From positions 2,418,001-2,482,000 of the forward strand of contig JAHLMK010000006.1 in assembly GCA_019915135.1 (NCBI GenBank): a stretch of 64,000 bases of DNA. Direction: 5' to 3'. Positions 35,737 to 48,054 of the stretch are shown piece by piece (within the stretch, counting starts at the first letter, position 1; every line of letters starts with the position of its first letter). Below the pieces are notes generated by a model. That model did not search any database. It was not told the origin of the DNA and worked only from the letters and a program-made list of their open reading frames with translations. This stretch comes from Strobilurus pachycystidiatus. Its lineage: Eukaryota > Basidiomycota > Agaricomycetes > Agaricales > Physalacriaceae. A program made the position numbers and the translations under genes.

Positions 35737-37007
35737 TCACTGAGTTTTGGTAACAGTGCTAAGCCCAGCATCCACCGCCCCCCGCCCCGCCTTCTTGGCC
35801 TGCATCTCCTGATACTCGGCCTTGCTTTCACTCTTTACCTTTGCCTTCGTCGGAAAGCCGTTGTCGACCCAACGAGCAATTTCTCCGGGTAGAAATTGAG
35901 TGAAGGACATGTGTGTTTTGTCGTCGGCCACGGGAACGTTTGAGTGGGTGATGGTGGCAGAGGAAATGGCAACAGTGCAGCCATGGGAAAATTCTAGATA
36001 CACACCCAGCTCCCAGAGGATGATGAAGCCACCCTTCTTTGAATTGTGATTCCCGAGGGCCGTAATAGCACACCAGAAGAACGCGTGATTCATCAGGTCC
36101 TTGTGCTTCCACGACCAGACATTTGAGCCGAGATTGAATGCAACCGTGGGGTAAACAGAGTGCGGTATTAGTGGCGTGATTCTGAGGTAATCAAACATGG
36201 CCTTGACGTGGTCGCAAGCGTAGGCGTAAAGTTGAGGAGCCCAGACGCGTAGTCCACCTGCAGAAGTTTGTGAATTTGGGAATAGGTGCCCAATTGGAGG
36301 CTAACCTGACTGAAAACCCAAAATGCGCCGTATGTTCTTATCCTCAAGAAGCTCCTCCATTAACGGGGTGAGTTTACCGTTATCAAGACGGGCAGCGCGG
36401 AGCTGGCCTTGACCGTATGCGTACCCAACGTTGACGGCTGGGAATGGGCCACATTTGTGTTGAGTTTGCTTGGGCTTGAATTGTGCACGTCCAGCCACCT
36501 CCCGCATCTTTGCTAGAGCACTTGAGGCAGCTACGCCGTAGGTAGGATCATCTGGCTGGCCAAAGCAAACGGCAGCCAAGACGCTGTTGCTATCGACAAG
36601 CGCAGTGGGACTCCTATGAGAGCCTGAAATCAGTAAGATTCTAAAGAGGGACCCATAGTGCACTGACCCTCCCTCCGTTGGGCCCGTTGCACCAGATAGG
36701 TCTGAGCCCCATGGCATTCAGGTCCTCTGTACTGTAGGCAACCATCCGATCTTTATAGTTAGAGGAGAAAGCGGTATACGCGCCCTCCTTGACGCGTAAT
36801 TGGACTAGGTCGACGTCAACAGCAATAGGTTCATCTATAAGACGGCGGACCTCTTGTGCAGCGTGAGAGTCAGCGTCTGCAGTTCAGAACCTGTCATCCT
36901 TGGCGGCAAGTTTGTGGTGCTTGCCACTGAGGCCCTTGGTCCCCCCTTTTGCGTCGCATTCTTCGCGTTCAGCATTGTTGTGGGGATCAGGAGCGTTGGG
37001 GTCTGGC
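35737..37007 (-). pseudogene. TET/JBP-like 2-oxoglutarate/Fe(II) dioxygenase of a KDZ cassette
   Basis: Exons (minus) read LVQLRVKEGAYTAFSS, YSTEDLNAMGLRPIWCNGPN, ALVDSNSVLAAVCFGQPDD, then the double-stranded beta-helix part: WSWKHKDLMN, WCAITALGNHN, GGFIILWELGVYLEF, TITHSNVPVADD, SFTQFLPGEIARWVDNGF. HxD (HKD) and the distal His (THSN) are iron-ligand candidates. The family oxidises 5-methylcytosine, and fungal members are known to ride on KDZ transposons. At the position where I expect the 2-oxoglutarate-binding Arg (R before xSFTQ) this copy has His. A TGA at 36884-36886 interrupts the N-terminal part. The 5' end meets the element that starts at 37008. Assignment rests on remembered family motifs. 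Confidence 0.6.
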
Positions 37008-37664
37008 TAGTGCACCCTATGCTGTACCTTTATTATATCACAGTACTCTAATAAGAGGGCACTGTATTGCAATACGGGCTCTAATTTAGAGCACTGCAAT
37101 TTGGGGTACATATTATAATACAAGCGAGTCTGTAATACTATACGGACCCCCTGTCCAATATGGCGGGTAGCGGGCAGCGCCAGGCTGGAGCAAATGCGCC
37201 GTGATGCCGTGAATTGGGCATCTCCGAGAACTCCCGGCCACATCCAAATCCGGATGTGTCTGCTCCCGCCCGCCTGATACCGGGGGCGCGCATCCGCACG
37301 CTGCCAGCGGTACACATCCAGCACGTACCTAGAGTATTGAAATGTGCATCAATGCGGTGCGATTGATGGGGGGAAGCGTCGGGGGAGTGGATGGGGTGGG
37401 AATGCATGCTAGGGATACGGGGACACAGGTTCGGGGGTTGGGTTTGAGCAAGAGGGGACCCTGTATTCCGTTGGGGGCGCGGAACGCTCAAATGAGCGAT
37501 CCACATACCCACAACGGAGGGGTATGGTGGTGGGGAGGTGGGAAGGGGGCCAAGGGGGGGGGAGGTCAATGGGGTAGACAATCCCCATGCCGCGGAGCAT
37601 GGGGCGGGCGTCCGGTCGTGACAGCAATGGCGGTGATGAGCGTATATGAGGGTGGGTGGAGCAT

Positions 37665-37742
37665 GAATGTTGGGTGGGGTATGGGGTTGGGGAAGATGGT
37701 GGGGATGGGGTTGGGGATGATGGTGGGGATGGGGTGGCTGAT
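37665..37742 (+). repeat. G-run repeat with quadruplex potential
   Basis: Repeated GGGGATGGGGTTGGGGA-type runs give many closely spaced G4 tracts on the plus strand inside the left arm of the 37008-42372 element. Confidence 0.7.
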
Positions 37743-38675
37743 GCTTGATGGTTGAGTAGAGGAAAAATGATATCAGTGTCTGGCATCGTCGCAGGTGACC
37801 ATCCAACCCCCTGCGCGCGGGTAGTCGCATCCGCGGCGTCTGCATAAATCCTCCCCCCACCCGCAGCCTGTTTTACACCCGTCATCGTTGTTGTTGTCAT
37901 TGATGCAGTCGCCAGCATTGTTGTTGCCGTCGTCGGGTTGACTGGGGTCGTTGTCGTCAGGGCGCCAAGGTCCATATACATCGTTGGCTGCCTCTCCTGA
38001 GGACTCACGCCGATGTGACGGCTGGCAGGCTAAGGCCCAATTCAGATCTTTAGAAAGTGAATGTCTGCATTGGCAGGGCTTACATGTCCCGGTGTGTTGT
38101 TGATTTGACGCAATGCGCGGGTGCTGGGCGTGGAATGTCATCCACGGCTGCTGCAAGCCGTGGAAACGGCTTGCGCTTGTAATGGTACGAGCGCAAGAGT
38201 TGAATCCAAAGAGAGATCCGGATGCCGGTCTGCGTCGCCGTGCCTCAATTGCGTTGACGTACATGTCTATGAGACCTGTGATTTGGCATAGGCTTACAAT
38301 TTGGGTAGTTAATCTCATCCACAAAGTTTGAAAAAAATCGGAGAAGAAAAATTATCACTTGCACTGACCGTGTATTCTAGAATGGCACAAGCAATGAAAG
38401 TGTACCTCTGTTAGGTTAGGGAGTCTGCCGCAGCGGCAGGTGATGCGCACACTGAACGAGACAATCCTTAATCTATTTCCAAATGTCAGATATGTCTTCC
38501 GACCCATGTGAGGACCCCATCGCCATCGAAGTACAATGGGGAACTCACCACGTAAGGCAACGGAGTGCCCTAGGTGGTTGCGTATTGACTCAAACTGTCT
38601 AAATTTTTATTAATCATTTCTATCACAATATATCTACAATATCTGAAGCATTTTGACGGCAGCCGACGCCATCGA

Positions 38676-39686
38676 TGTTACAACCTGATCCCGCTGTGAC
38701 ATGGACTCGCTCATGAGAGACTACCCCTGTAGTCAACCCATAGCTTTCCTGCGAGCATACCACGTACATCCTCGTATCGTGCTCGACTGGTTGCACTGTA
38801 CCAGTCGTAGGGACCCTCAATGGTCGCACGTCCGTCTCGCCAGAGACTGTAGTACCGTAGGAACCAAATCCCAAGGTATAAGGCTCGCCACCCAACCTAG
38901 TCCTAGGTGTGGCGTCGGAGAGCCTTTTGTTAGCGTCCGTCCTAGGGTCCTGAGTAGGTCGGGCTGTCTGTCGAGATCGAGGGTGTTCCGCTGGCAGGAA
39001 TCAACACGAATGGGAGTCGAGATGTCAATCAGACGGACTCCCCGAGTCGTGCATTGGTCTGTTCCCGCGAGAGGGCGTTCACTTAGAGATCAACCCGGTC
39101 GATATCTAAGAGGACGGTCTGTTGGATGGGGAGACGGGGACGAGGACAAAGAACGGGATAGTTAAACGTAAAGTCCACTCTAAGGTTTTACAAGTATGAT
39201 AGCGCTGTATTTATACGTTGGGCGGCGGGACCGCGCTGTCCCGCCCTTTACCCAAAAGGGCGCTCCTGACTCATTCTCCAAACATCGAGAACCTTCTTCG
39301 AGGTCCCAGCTAAAAGCGTAAACGACCCAGGCCTGTCCAGCGATGGCGGGTTGTCAGCCGACGCGGCGGGGAGTCAATGCCGATCAGCAGTGGGATTCAC
39401 CCACGCGGTCGTGAGGCGGAATCGATGGCGATGGGCGCGATAGGGCGGGCGGTATCATGGGAGCGCATGGTGCTTTCTCTCAAGAAGCGCCAGCCAGTGT
39501 ACAGCTTGGTGCGCGTCTGAGCGCCCCAACCGGTAACTCGGCATCTTCCGTTGCCTCGCGCAGACTACGCCACACTCTGGGAAGGTGTCCGAAGGCGTAG
39601 GCGCGCCGGACCGGGATGCGCAGACGGACAACGGCCGCCCGCGCACCCGCGAGTCCCTAAAAACCTTATCACGATCTTATCCAACA
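38676..39686 (-). mobile_element. Solo LTR (1011 bp), diverged relative of the 48055 retrotransposon
   Basis: It starts TGTTACAACCTGATCCCGCT, parallel to TGTTACGACCTGACCCCGCC of the full element, and ends CCAACA. The 5-bp duplication ATCGA flanks it (38671-38675 and 39687-39691). A TATAAATA box reads on the minus strand near 39200, so it is transcriptionally a minus-strand LTR. The second half has diverged strongly. Confidence 0.8.
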
Positions 39687-39691
39687 ATCGA

Positions 39692-40640
39692 CGTTTCACC
39701 AAGACATTCGCCGACGGCCGCGGGGAGTACGGAGGGATAGGAAGAGGGTATTAGGTGGTATATAGACCCGTACTTACGACCCTGGCTTCGGGGGGTCCCG
39801 CAGTCGATACTAGTATTGAGAGGGACTGGAGAATAGACTTTACTTTTCCCCACCATACCAAAGGAATCAGTTTTGAGGCTTCAGCAGCGTCGAAGAGGGT
39901 CTTTGACGTACTCTCGTTGAGTAGCTGCCTTCGTTTGCCCTCATTCCACCTTCGGTTACCTTTGTGCCACCCTCGAAGCGTTGTCAGAGCCTTCGACCTT
40001 GCTGCGCGCATCGTGGTAGTCGTTTGCGAAGCCTCCCTCGAGATACCGCTGCTTGCAGCATTTCTTGTTCGAACTTGCCAGGTTGCGTACACCAGCTCTA
40101 CCAGAGGGGAGAGACCTCGTGAACATAGTTGTGCGAGGGGCGGGCAATTGGGAAAGGTCCTCGGCCGAGCGGAGACGGTCGGACGCGTCTTTCTCCTATG
40201 GCGGTCGGCCGCCCTGCTGAGTCTAGATTTGTACGAGCGAGCTCGGTAGTTGATGTGGCGAGAGTGTTCCTTCGAACTTTCCTGTAGTCATGTGGTCCAA
40301 ACGCAATCCGGCAGTTGCCGGAACATGATCGGATCTGTTTGGACGTTGTCTCTTACTACTTACCATGATGGCACGTCACCGTCAACATGCCATCCAGCTC
40401 CAGGCTCTTGCCTGGGGCCTCCTCCATACTTTCTCCCTTATTCCCAACCGTCGCCGCACCCGGAACCGCTCTCCACGGCTTACGCCAGCCGTGGATGACG
40501 TTGGCGAGCTTCCGAGCTCGTCAACCGTCATATGGATGACGCTGACGACGCGTAAGCTCTGCCAACGCAGGCAGCACACACCTGGAAAATTCAGATTGGG
40601 CATCCAAGAGCCCTGAGCCCCACAGATGTGACTGCCTCCG
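39692..40640. other. Interior of the 37008-42372 element, unidentified frames
   Basis: A 165-codon plus-strand frame (39755-40249) and a 114-codon minus-strand frame (39751-40092, KGNRRWNEGKRRQLLNES) overlap here. Neither resembles a protein I know, and base composition does not favour one strand. A self-complementary stretch with CCACGGCTTACGCCAGCCGTGG lies near 40472. Confidence 0.3.
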
Positions 40641-41416
40641 GGCCGCGCCGTCAGATTGGTCTGGGATTGGCTGAGACGTCCTCGATGTCTTCCCAATGAC
40701 AACTCAGCGCCCTACAGATGTCCGAACCCATCCCTGCCGTCGCTCGTGTCCAATCGCCCCCCACCCCACTCAACCGCGCCACAACCTCAATGTGTTGCCG
40801 CGCCATACCACCCCATGTTGTCCTCGACCTCGCTGTCACCCCTCACCCTTGCTGTTGCCCTCAACCCATGCCAGTACTCCCACCACCTTCTTCACCACCC
40901 ACCGCCCCCTCCATCCCTCACCACCCCTGAATTGTGACCCCCACCCTCCCCCCACACCACCGCCCATTTGTCAAGGGCATGTGGCTCGCTCTTTTGAGCG
41001 TTCCGCGCCCAAGATGAAATTCAAGGCTCCCCCGACGTATCCCCGCGCACCCCCACTTTATTCCCCAATTACCCCCACCCCAGCCGCATCCCTGCTGTCC
41101 CCCTTAAGTACACTGTCATCACAGTTGCCACATATTTCACGCTTTACGGACTGTTCTGGATGCGTACCAATGGCACCTTGGCGCTGTACGCGCACCACAA
41201 TAGGCAGGTGGGAGCGCATGCATCCCGATTTGGACGTGCCCGTGATTCCTCAGAAATGCCCAATTTTTGGCATCATGGCACATTCACATCACCCACGGCG
41301 CCGCCCGCTACACCCCGCCACCCGCTATACCCAGCGGAGCCTGTATTATAATACAGACTTGCCCATATTATAATACATGACCCAGTCTGGCAGTGATTCT
41401 AATTAGAGCCGGTATT

Positions 41417-42309
41417 TGTTATGACTCGGTCGCGGACCTGTCACGAGATCGCGCACGAACTATAGATTGGGTGCGCCACATAAGAGAGAACTTATCCCGA
41501 AGAACATGTCGCGCCATCACGGGAGTTGCCGATGGGACGCGATCAGATCACTACGCGCCTCGCCGCGCCTCGCTAGCCGGACCAACATCACATCCGTCGG
41601 CTGTCCCCCTCGATTCCCGCCACTCCGTACAAGCGACGCCCCATTAGGTCAAGGAATGACTCAACGATCGCTATCTTCTGATCAGTCCCGCATGGCATGG
41701 GCAACGGCCCGCCCCATCCCGCCTTATCCCGCTTCATCCCGCCTTATCCCGCCCATCGCCCAATCAGCGGCGCTCGATCTAGCGCGCCTTCCTTGCTCGA
41801 TCAAAAGTACCATGCGCTACCGCAGCACATCGCTCCCGACGCGTCGGGAGCGCTCCCGACGGAACCTTCGAGAAGAAGAGTTACTCATCAAGAGGTCGAC
41901 ATATAAATACAGACGCTCTTTGTAGTAGATAGCCAGACTTTGTCCTTATCAAGTTTCCTTCCGCATTCTCTTGCCGGATACTCTGACTCCCTCTGAGCAA
42001 GGGCTCCCCTCATGCCCTCCCTCGGTAACTCCGGTATCGCCCCCCACTCCTCGAACGAAGGATCCCAAGGCGCCACATCTCGGACCGGGTCCGATGAGTC
42101 GCGCGACACCAGGAGACGGGGTCTCCTGGGTGTTCACTCTCTGGGCAATACGGAGGGACATCCGTCGAGGATCTCCGCGGTCCCCCCCAAGCGACCGGAC
42201 GGATACGTTCCGGAGATATGCGTGTTGTGCCCGCAGGAAAGCCACGGTTGGAGCGTAGAGACGCGCCATCGTGAGCGAGTCCTTGTCACGGCGGGATCAG
42301 GTCGTAACA
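41417..42309 (+). mobile_element. Solo LTR (893 bp) of the 48055 retrotransposon family
   Basis: In reverse orientation it matches the 884-bp LTRs from end to end: it starts TGTTATGACTCGG and ends GGTCGTAACA. A perfect 5-bp duplication GTATT flanks it (41412-41416 and 42310-42314). The TATAAATA box reads on the plus strand near 41902. It arose by recombination between the two LTRs of a former full element. Confidence 0.93.
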
Positions 42310-42380
42310 GTATTGTAATGCAATGCCCTCTAATTAGAGCACTGTATTATAATAAGGGTACTGCATAGGGTGGTTTGGCT

Positions 42381-43949
42381 GCGTTGACCTTAGTGGTGCT
42401 CGGAACGTCGCCGTTGGAGATGGTGGTTGAGTCGGAATTCTTCGGCTTTGACTTCCTGGTCCTCTTCGTCTTCTTTGCGATGGGTGCTGGTGCCGAGTCG
42501 TCAGGTTCCTCAGAAGGCAAGCCTGACGAGTCCGTGGTGGCTAAGGCACCGATGCGAGCTCTAACTTTACCATCTGTATGAAAGTAACACGTTCTAATCA
42601 GCGAGATAGCAATGAAGAATTATAGCAAACTTACTGAAGACTTTGGTGCAGAAAGTGATCATTGCAGTTTCCACCTCCCAAAATGCACTCGGGTCGTCAT
42701 GTGGCCAGTCGAGACCGGTAATGGGGTCTTTCCCTGCGTGCACGCTAGAGAGAGCATCAGTTTGTGTTGTTGAAACAGATGACAGTGATAGGGTGCTTAC
42801 CTTTGACCTTGAGACCACCCTTCAAACTTGTTTGAGGAGCGCACAAAAGAATTGAGCACGCGACCCCAAAGTTATTCATTGTCGCGTCGGCGGCTTTCTG
42901 CATGTATACGGCAGCCTCTTGGAGCGCACTGGGGACCAAAATTAGCCACTTCAGAAGACAAGATAGATAGCGGCTTACACGTCACAATGCTTCAGACAAT
43001 GTTTCTCTGCCGCCTCCTTCTTTGCTTGATGTGCCGCGGTATCGGCCTTGAACTTGTCCTCTACGGCTGAAGCGACGTAGTCCTTCACTGCCTGTGTCTC
43101 CTTCTCCCAGCATTCGGCAATGACACGGCGGTAAATCCTGAGATAGGCGCCGTCAGATTTGTCCACACCCTCAATTGATTTGGTATCCTCATCATGCGGA
43201 GGGGTGGCGGGATCATTGGGGGAGGGAGATGTGTTGGCATTAGGAGCGCTGTTGTTGGGGGTAGTTGTCGAGGTGTCTGTGGGAGCAGTAGGATTGGCGG
43301 CAGGCGTAGTATCAGCAGGAGGAGCAGTATCGGGATCCTCTGCTGCAGCAGGGGCGGGGTTCGGGCTAGGCTGCGCAGGGAGGGCTGAGGACGCCTTGTA
43401 CGCGTTATACGCAGCAGTCACGGCAGCCTTCAGGTCTTTTGGCCAGTACAGCCTTGTATACATCTGTACGGCTTGGGCGCGGCGTGGTCCATTTCCAGCT
43501 GCAAAGATGTTGTGAACCTTTGCAACTGCATTGTTGTCGGACTTGCGCACGCCCCAATAATGCTGACAATACCAGGCAAGAATTTTCTGTAAACATTAAT
43601 TGTTAGCCATGAACAGTTTGAGGATAGTTTGTCGACACACGTCCGCCAATTTCCTCATTGCATCTTGTCTTTTTGTCACCTCTTCTGGGCTCATCTTTGA
43701 CAGGCGCTCCAACTCTTTCTCTTCCCATTCCGCAATCTTGTCCGTGTCTGGCATAGCCAGCGTGTCTTCAAGGTCCTCCTTCCGACTAAGGTGACCATAG
43801 CGGATATCATAGCAAATGGCCATTTGGCGGCCCCATTTTGATACAACGGGCTTACTGGCAGATGCTTTCTCCCAGGCAGCTCCTTCCAATTTGAAGAACG
43901 CGAGACACGTCCCCGAGACCCAGCTTTTTGGTTCCGGTTTGTCGGCCAT
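42381..43949 (-). CDS. KDZ-cassette-associated hypothetical protein
   Basis: The ATG at 43949 opens MADKPEPKSWVSGTCLAFFK. A 54-base GT-AG intron (about 43587-43640) joins QDAMRKLAD to KILAWYCQHYWG and bypasses a stop. Later exons encode NIFAAGNGPRRAQAVQMYTR, a Pro/Thr-rich linker, AECWEKETQAVKDYV, ADATMN followed by NFGVACSILLCAP, then DPITGLDWPHDDPSAFWEVE, and a Lys-rich low-complexity tail cut at the 42372 boundary. The order GTRLAFF, WY, Y-SR, CSILL, HSG, FWEVE is familiar from proteins encoded beside KDZ transposases in agaricomycetes; their function is unknown. One splice junction near 42745-42800 does not resolve in frame, so a small lesion is possible. Confidence 0.6.
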
Positions 43950-44098
43950 GGTATGTGTTGAGGCAAGCAAAAAACATGTCCCAAAAAGGACATGCAGAGG
44001 CGGACTTACGGCGGTACTCTCGGCTTCAGATAATGGACACTCTGTAAATCAGAATGTATACGTCTACCTTACGCATACAACAAATAGCAACCCCTTAC

Positions 44099-45261
44099 TT
44101 AAAAGAGACCGTCTGCGAGAACAGTATCAACATCAGGTCCAACCGTAAGATATGCTTTCATACCACGGCGTACCGTGGTCATCAGTGCAGCGTTCACATC
44201 CATACTGTCAAAGAAATCATCAGTATCATGGACGATAGAATGGTATGGCACTCACCAATTGGTATAGATCTTGCATCCATCAATACCATCGACGAAGAGG
44301 CCGTAAAAGAGAACGGAATTGGTGGACCATGTAAGCGGAGAGTTTTCCCCCGAAGAGCGGCTTGGGGAGGTAGGTGACGGCGCCTTGCTGTATGCAGTAG
44401 TCACTGCATGAAACATATCATATTTACGCCTGAAATATGATGAAAAAATGTAAAATTTCATTAGCATATTTTCACTTCAAAAATGATGAAAATATTGTAA
44501 AAATACATGAAAATATAGTAAATATATGCTATACCTTGCTATAATCAGATGTATTCATCATATTTTCACTCAATTTCATGATAATTTCATCATTTTCAAG
44601 ATGTAAATATGCTAAAGAAATTTTACATTTTTTCACCATATTTCCGGCGTAAATATGGTATGTTTCATGCAGTGAGTAGGGGAGCTGGACAAAGGATGGA
44701 CTGAGGACAAGGATGGTTGGGTATGACTGGTACTGGGAATGGGCATAGCCATACGGGGTCTGGTTTGTCTACCCGCCGGAGTCAATGGTGCACTCCGTAT
44801 ATCTAGATTGTGTTGTGTCGGATGCTGGTCAGTGGTGGGGCGAGGACGGTGACGGGGATGGACAGGCACGGTCGGTGTCAATGGGAGAGAGGGTGGTGCT
44901 TGATTGCTGGAAGGCGACCTTGGACAGATGTGGTCATTGAGCTGCCTGGCTTGAAACTTCCCGTCCCACCATTTGACGCATTGACTCCACCTGGAGAATG
45001 ACTCGTGGAGGTTGTTCTTGTAGCCGCTCACGCTCTTTCTGGCTGTTGCCCTGTACGAGTCATCAGTCATGAAAGGCAATGAACATACAGATGGACGCAC
45101 CAACTAGAGAAGGCACCCACATGTTTGCCTCGGCCGACGACATAGATACTCCCCCCAGAATGAATCATGTTGTTGTCGCCTGGATCAGGAAGCCAAGGAG
45201 GCGAGCAGACAATAGACGGTGCAGAAATGCACATGCCCTCAAGTGACGACTTGAGCAACAT
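44099..45261 (-). pseudogene. RNase H1 N-terminal/viroplasmin-like protein, split by a CACTG element
   Basis: The ATG at 45261 opens MLLKSSLEGMCIS. A 50-base intron joins YVVGRGKHVGAFSSW to ATARKSVSGYKNNLHESF, SRWSQCVKWW. This matches the RNase H1 N-terminal (caulimovirus VI-like) fold: Gly-x-Gly, a Trp after an aromatic pair, then VSGYKNN and a trailing aromatic cluster. A Pro/Ser-rich linker follows. The 273-bp element at 44402-44674 sits in this linker. Without it the frame continues through TAYSKAPSPTSPSRSSG and LFYGLFVDGIDGCKIYTN to a stop at 44099. The domain binds nucleic-acid hybrids in other proteins; its role in this transposon cassette is unknown. Confidence 0.5.
44402..44674. mobile_element. 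CACTG-ended miniature element (273 bp), copy 2
   Basis: It has the same length and ends (CACTGCATGAAA, complement at the right) as the copy at 34239-34511, and roughly nine-tenths of bases are identical. The 3-bp duplication AGT flanks it (44399-44401 and 44675-44677). It was inserted into the coding linker of the RNase H1-N-like gene, introducing a stop. Confidence 0.9.
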
Positions 45262-45710
45262 GTTATGGAAGGTTGCAGTAACAATCAGAGAGGTATCATA
45301 CCATGTGTTGGATCATGGTGGGCGACGTAAAACGGTATTATTCCACCCGTGGGACCGAATGACGGTCCGGTGGGAGAGTCAGGTGGAAGAGTGGTGGGAG
45401 TCAAAGGAAGAGCAATTCAATTGTGATTAAGTAGCGATCAAATGATAAGGCTCACATCTATTGTTTCGATGATCCGGATACGCAATGCTATCACTCTGTC
45501 TTTTTGTCTAAGCTCCTTCTGAATGCCACTCGTTTTTGTTCTCTGAGGCTTGGAAGTTGTCTGTTACGTGCTCGGAATAGTTGTGCTATCATCTTGGGCT
45601 GCAAACATTCTTCTGGGACATACTTGCGCTGCAGGGTCACAAGGTATATTAGCTTGGGCAAATATCTGACTATCACAAACTGTCTCCTTCATGTACAACT
45701 CTATCTCATC
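45262..45710. promoter_or_regulatory. Divergent intergenic region between KDZ-cassette genes
   Basis: About 450 bases separate the minus-strand RNase H1-N-like gene from the plus-strand KDZ transposase. It presumably holds both promoters and perhaps a first non-recognised KDZ exon (a plus frame runs 45504-45716). No specific box was identified. Confidence 0.35.
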
Positions 45711-48054
45711 AGCTAATGTGAAGCGCAAACGCGCAGCCGGCTTCTATGAATTGGAGGAGCACATTGCCAAGACAGCCATGCTTTCTTCGGATGGTCATTA
45801 AATGACGCGAGTCAAACACAATACTATTGCATCTCAGGCCGTGGAACCCCCGCCCTCAGCTTTTGACGACGCAAATGCGGACAATGACAATGATGGACCT
45901 CCTCCGTTGCTCTTTGTTGAGGTCAACAATGAGACATTGAATATGGCTGCCTTAGTCAATGGTTTCACTTACGTACCAAACGACAAGCTTACTGGTTTTG
46001 ACGCGGATGCACCACTTGCTGCTAGTGACGGAACGCAAGACGGCGTCAAAGTCACTGTTAAACCTCGGTATTGAAACTCGGTCAGTTTGTACTTAGTTCC
46101 TATGTATGAATCTAATCTTTTCATGATCAGAATAATCCCATGGCAACTTGGCGCAGCTTCAGGGAGACTTATCTTTTGGAGTTGATGCGATTGGAGGGTT
46201 GTGGCGGAAGCTCGGATCAGTGCTCCTTATGCCACATGGAACCTGGTTTGGCTGAGTACCGTTGCTGCAAGCAGGAGTGCTTGGGTTTAGGCATCATGTG
46301 TTTGAGCTGTTGCATTGAGTTTCACATCATTCAGCCTCTACACTGGATTGCGGTGCGCCCAATTCTTTCTACTTCCATTCTCATATGCTGACATTGGTAT
46401 TGCTAGCGCTGGAACGGGACCAATTTCGAACATTTCTGGCTCCGCGAGCTAGGGTTGACCCTCCATCTTGGGCATATCGGCAAAATTTGTCCGAGTCCGG
46501 TGAGTACTGTCAAAGACTTTGTCGTGCTTCACTGCAACGGCGTGCACATCATTGATCTACGGTTTTGTGGTTGCTCGACTGCACCGCAACCTTACATCCA
46601 GCTGATGCGCACTTCCTGGTATCCCGCAATCCCTTTGTCACCTCAGACGGCCATCACGTTTTTGCTCCTTTGTCTATTTCACAAGGAGAGCTGCATCGGC
46701 AAGCTCCCTGCCTGGGATCTTTGGAAGTCCTTGGAAAGACTGACCTTTGAGCGGACAAATACACCACCACCAATTGCTATTGCGTTCTCCTTCGTTGCAT
46801 TTGGCAATATTGTCATCTTCAACTCTGCAAAGAGGCCGGGCGGGGAAATGATTGTGACGGCATCTCAGGGACTCAGCGGGGCAAACTTGCCATTGAGTGC
46901 CCAGCATGTCCTCACCCTGGCCGTAATCTCCCCAGTGATTGGACAACATCACTGAAACCGTGAGCGCGCCTTTGATCAGACTTTCCTGTATGAAAATTAA
47001 TGATTTGACTACAGATTCCTCACACCACTATTCCTTGCCGTGGATGGCAACTTCCGCATGCAAAATGCCATGGTCTCGACCCCAGAGCGTGATCCGCCAC
47101 TTGCTGATGGCATGGCTGTCATCCTTGCATTTGCTGAGTTTTCTTTCAATAGCACATCATCATTCAGTTCTGACCGCCACTCATAGGTCGCATACTGAAG
47201 ATTTGTCTTGTTGACGCCATCAAGTCAGCCCGCAAACATTGCAAGGACTTCACAGAATTTGATGCAGGTGTGCGGCAGTATTGCACGGCCGCCATTGTTG
47301 ATGGATGGGCAAGGGAGATAGCGATGTGGGAAAGGGACCATTCAAAACCTTGTCCCTATGAGCCGCAACTCCAGAACAAAGAGACACTGAAGGATATTCA
47401 ACTGGATATGGCAAAGAAAGAACATGAAGCTGCGCTGAGGAGCAGTGGAGTATCACACCAGTGAAGTATGTCTCTCTTTCTCTCCAATGGGCTTGAGATT
47501 GAGCAGAAACAGTATGTTTCCATCAGTTTTACTTATAATTCATCACTAACTCTGAGTTCCATCAACAAACGGGTGATTGCCTGAGAGGTCAAGGCCCAAA
47601 AGTCCGGCACCACATATCAAGAGCTCAATGTACAGAAACAGCACACAGCCATACTACACCTGATTCAAAAATTTTGCGGTCTCCAAGGCGTGTTCATGCC
47701 CCAATTGTGTGAATTCTTGACGCCCGCGGAAATCATATACCTTGACAACCCGGGCAGGTTTGCGCCAGAAGAAATCATACTTTTCTTTCCATCCGCCCTC
47801 CAACCCGGTGATCGCGCTCTTCCACGTGCATGTGCAGCTGGTCTTGCGGAAGCCGAGACGCGTCTGCGCGAGGCTGAAGCCCGCGACTCGCTCGAGGAAT
47901 TACGAAAGGGCCTTTGTACTCGTTCCGCCGGCCATCTATTCAGTGTCAGGAACGTCACTGGCCATAATCTGACCACTCGCGCCGAAGGAATACAGCGGAA
48001 GATTCAGATTGGCATCCAGCTAAGTAATCTGCAATACCAGTGGGCTCAAAACGC

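Larger units (their letters stand above)
37008..42372. mobile_element. Long-terminal-inverted-repeat element with two nested solo LTRs
   Basis: The left end, CACCCTATGCTGTACC from 37013, is mirrored at the right end, whose complement starts CACCCTATGCAGTACC. Inverted similarity continues for about 95 bases (CTCTAATTAGAGGGC and CAATACxGGCTCTAATT motifs) and, more loosely, for several hundred bases with Pro/His-rich frames on both arms. If TAGTG at 37008 is the true left start, the flanks GGTCTGGC (37000-37007) and GGTTTGGC (42372-42379) match at 7 of 8 positions, with the last few bases of the right end lost. Without the two solo LTRs it is about 3.4 kb. No transposase was recognised. Confidence 0.65.

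Noticed and set aside
37138..38008. Long Pro/His-rich frames on the minus strand, and similar plus-strand frames at 40696-41373
   Set aside because: They lie in the inverted arms of one element, arise from C-rich low-complexity DNA, and have no consistent start or intron structure.
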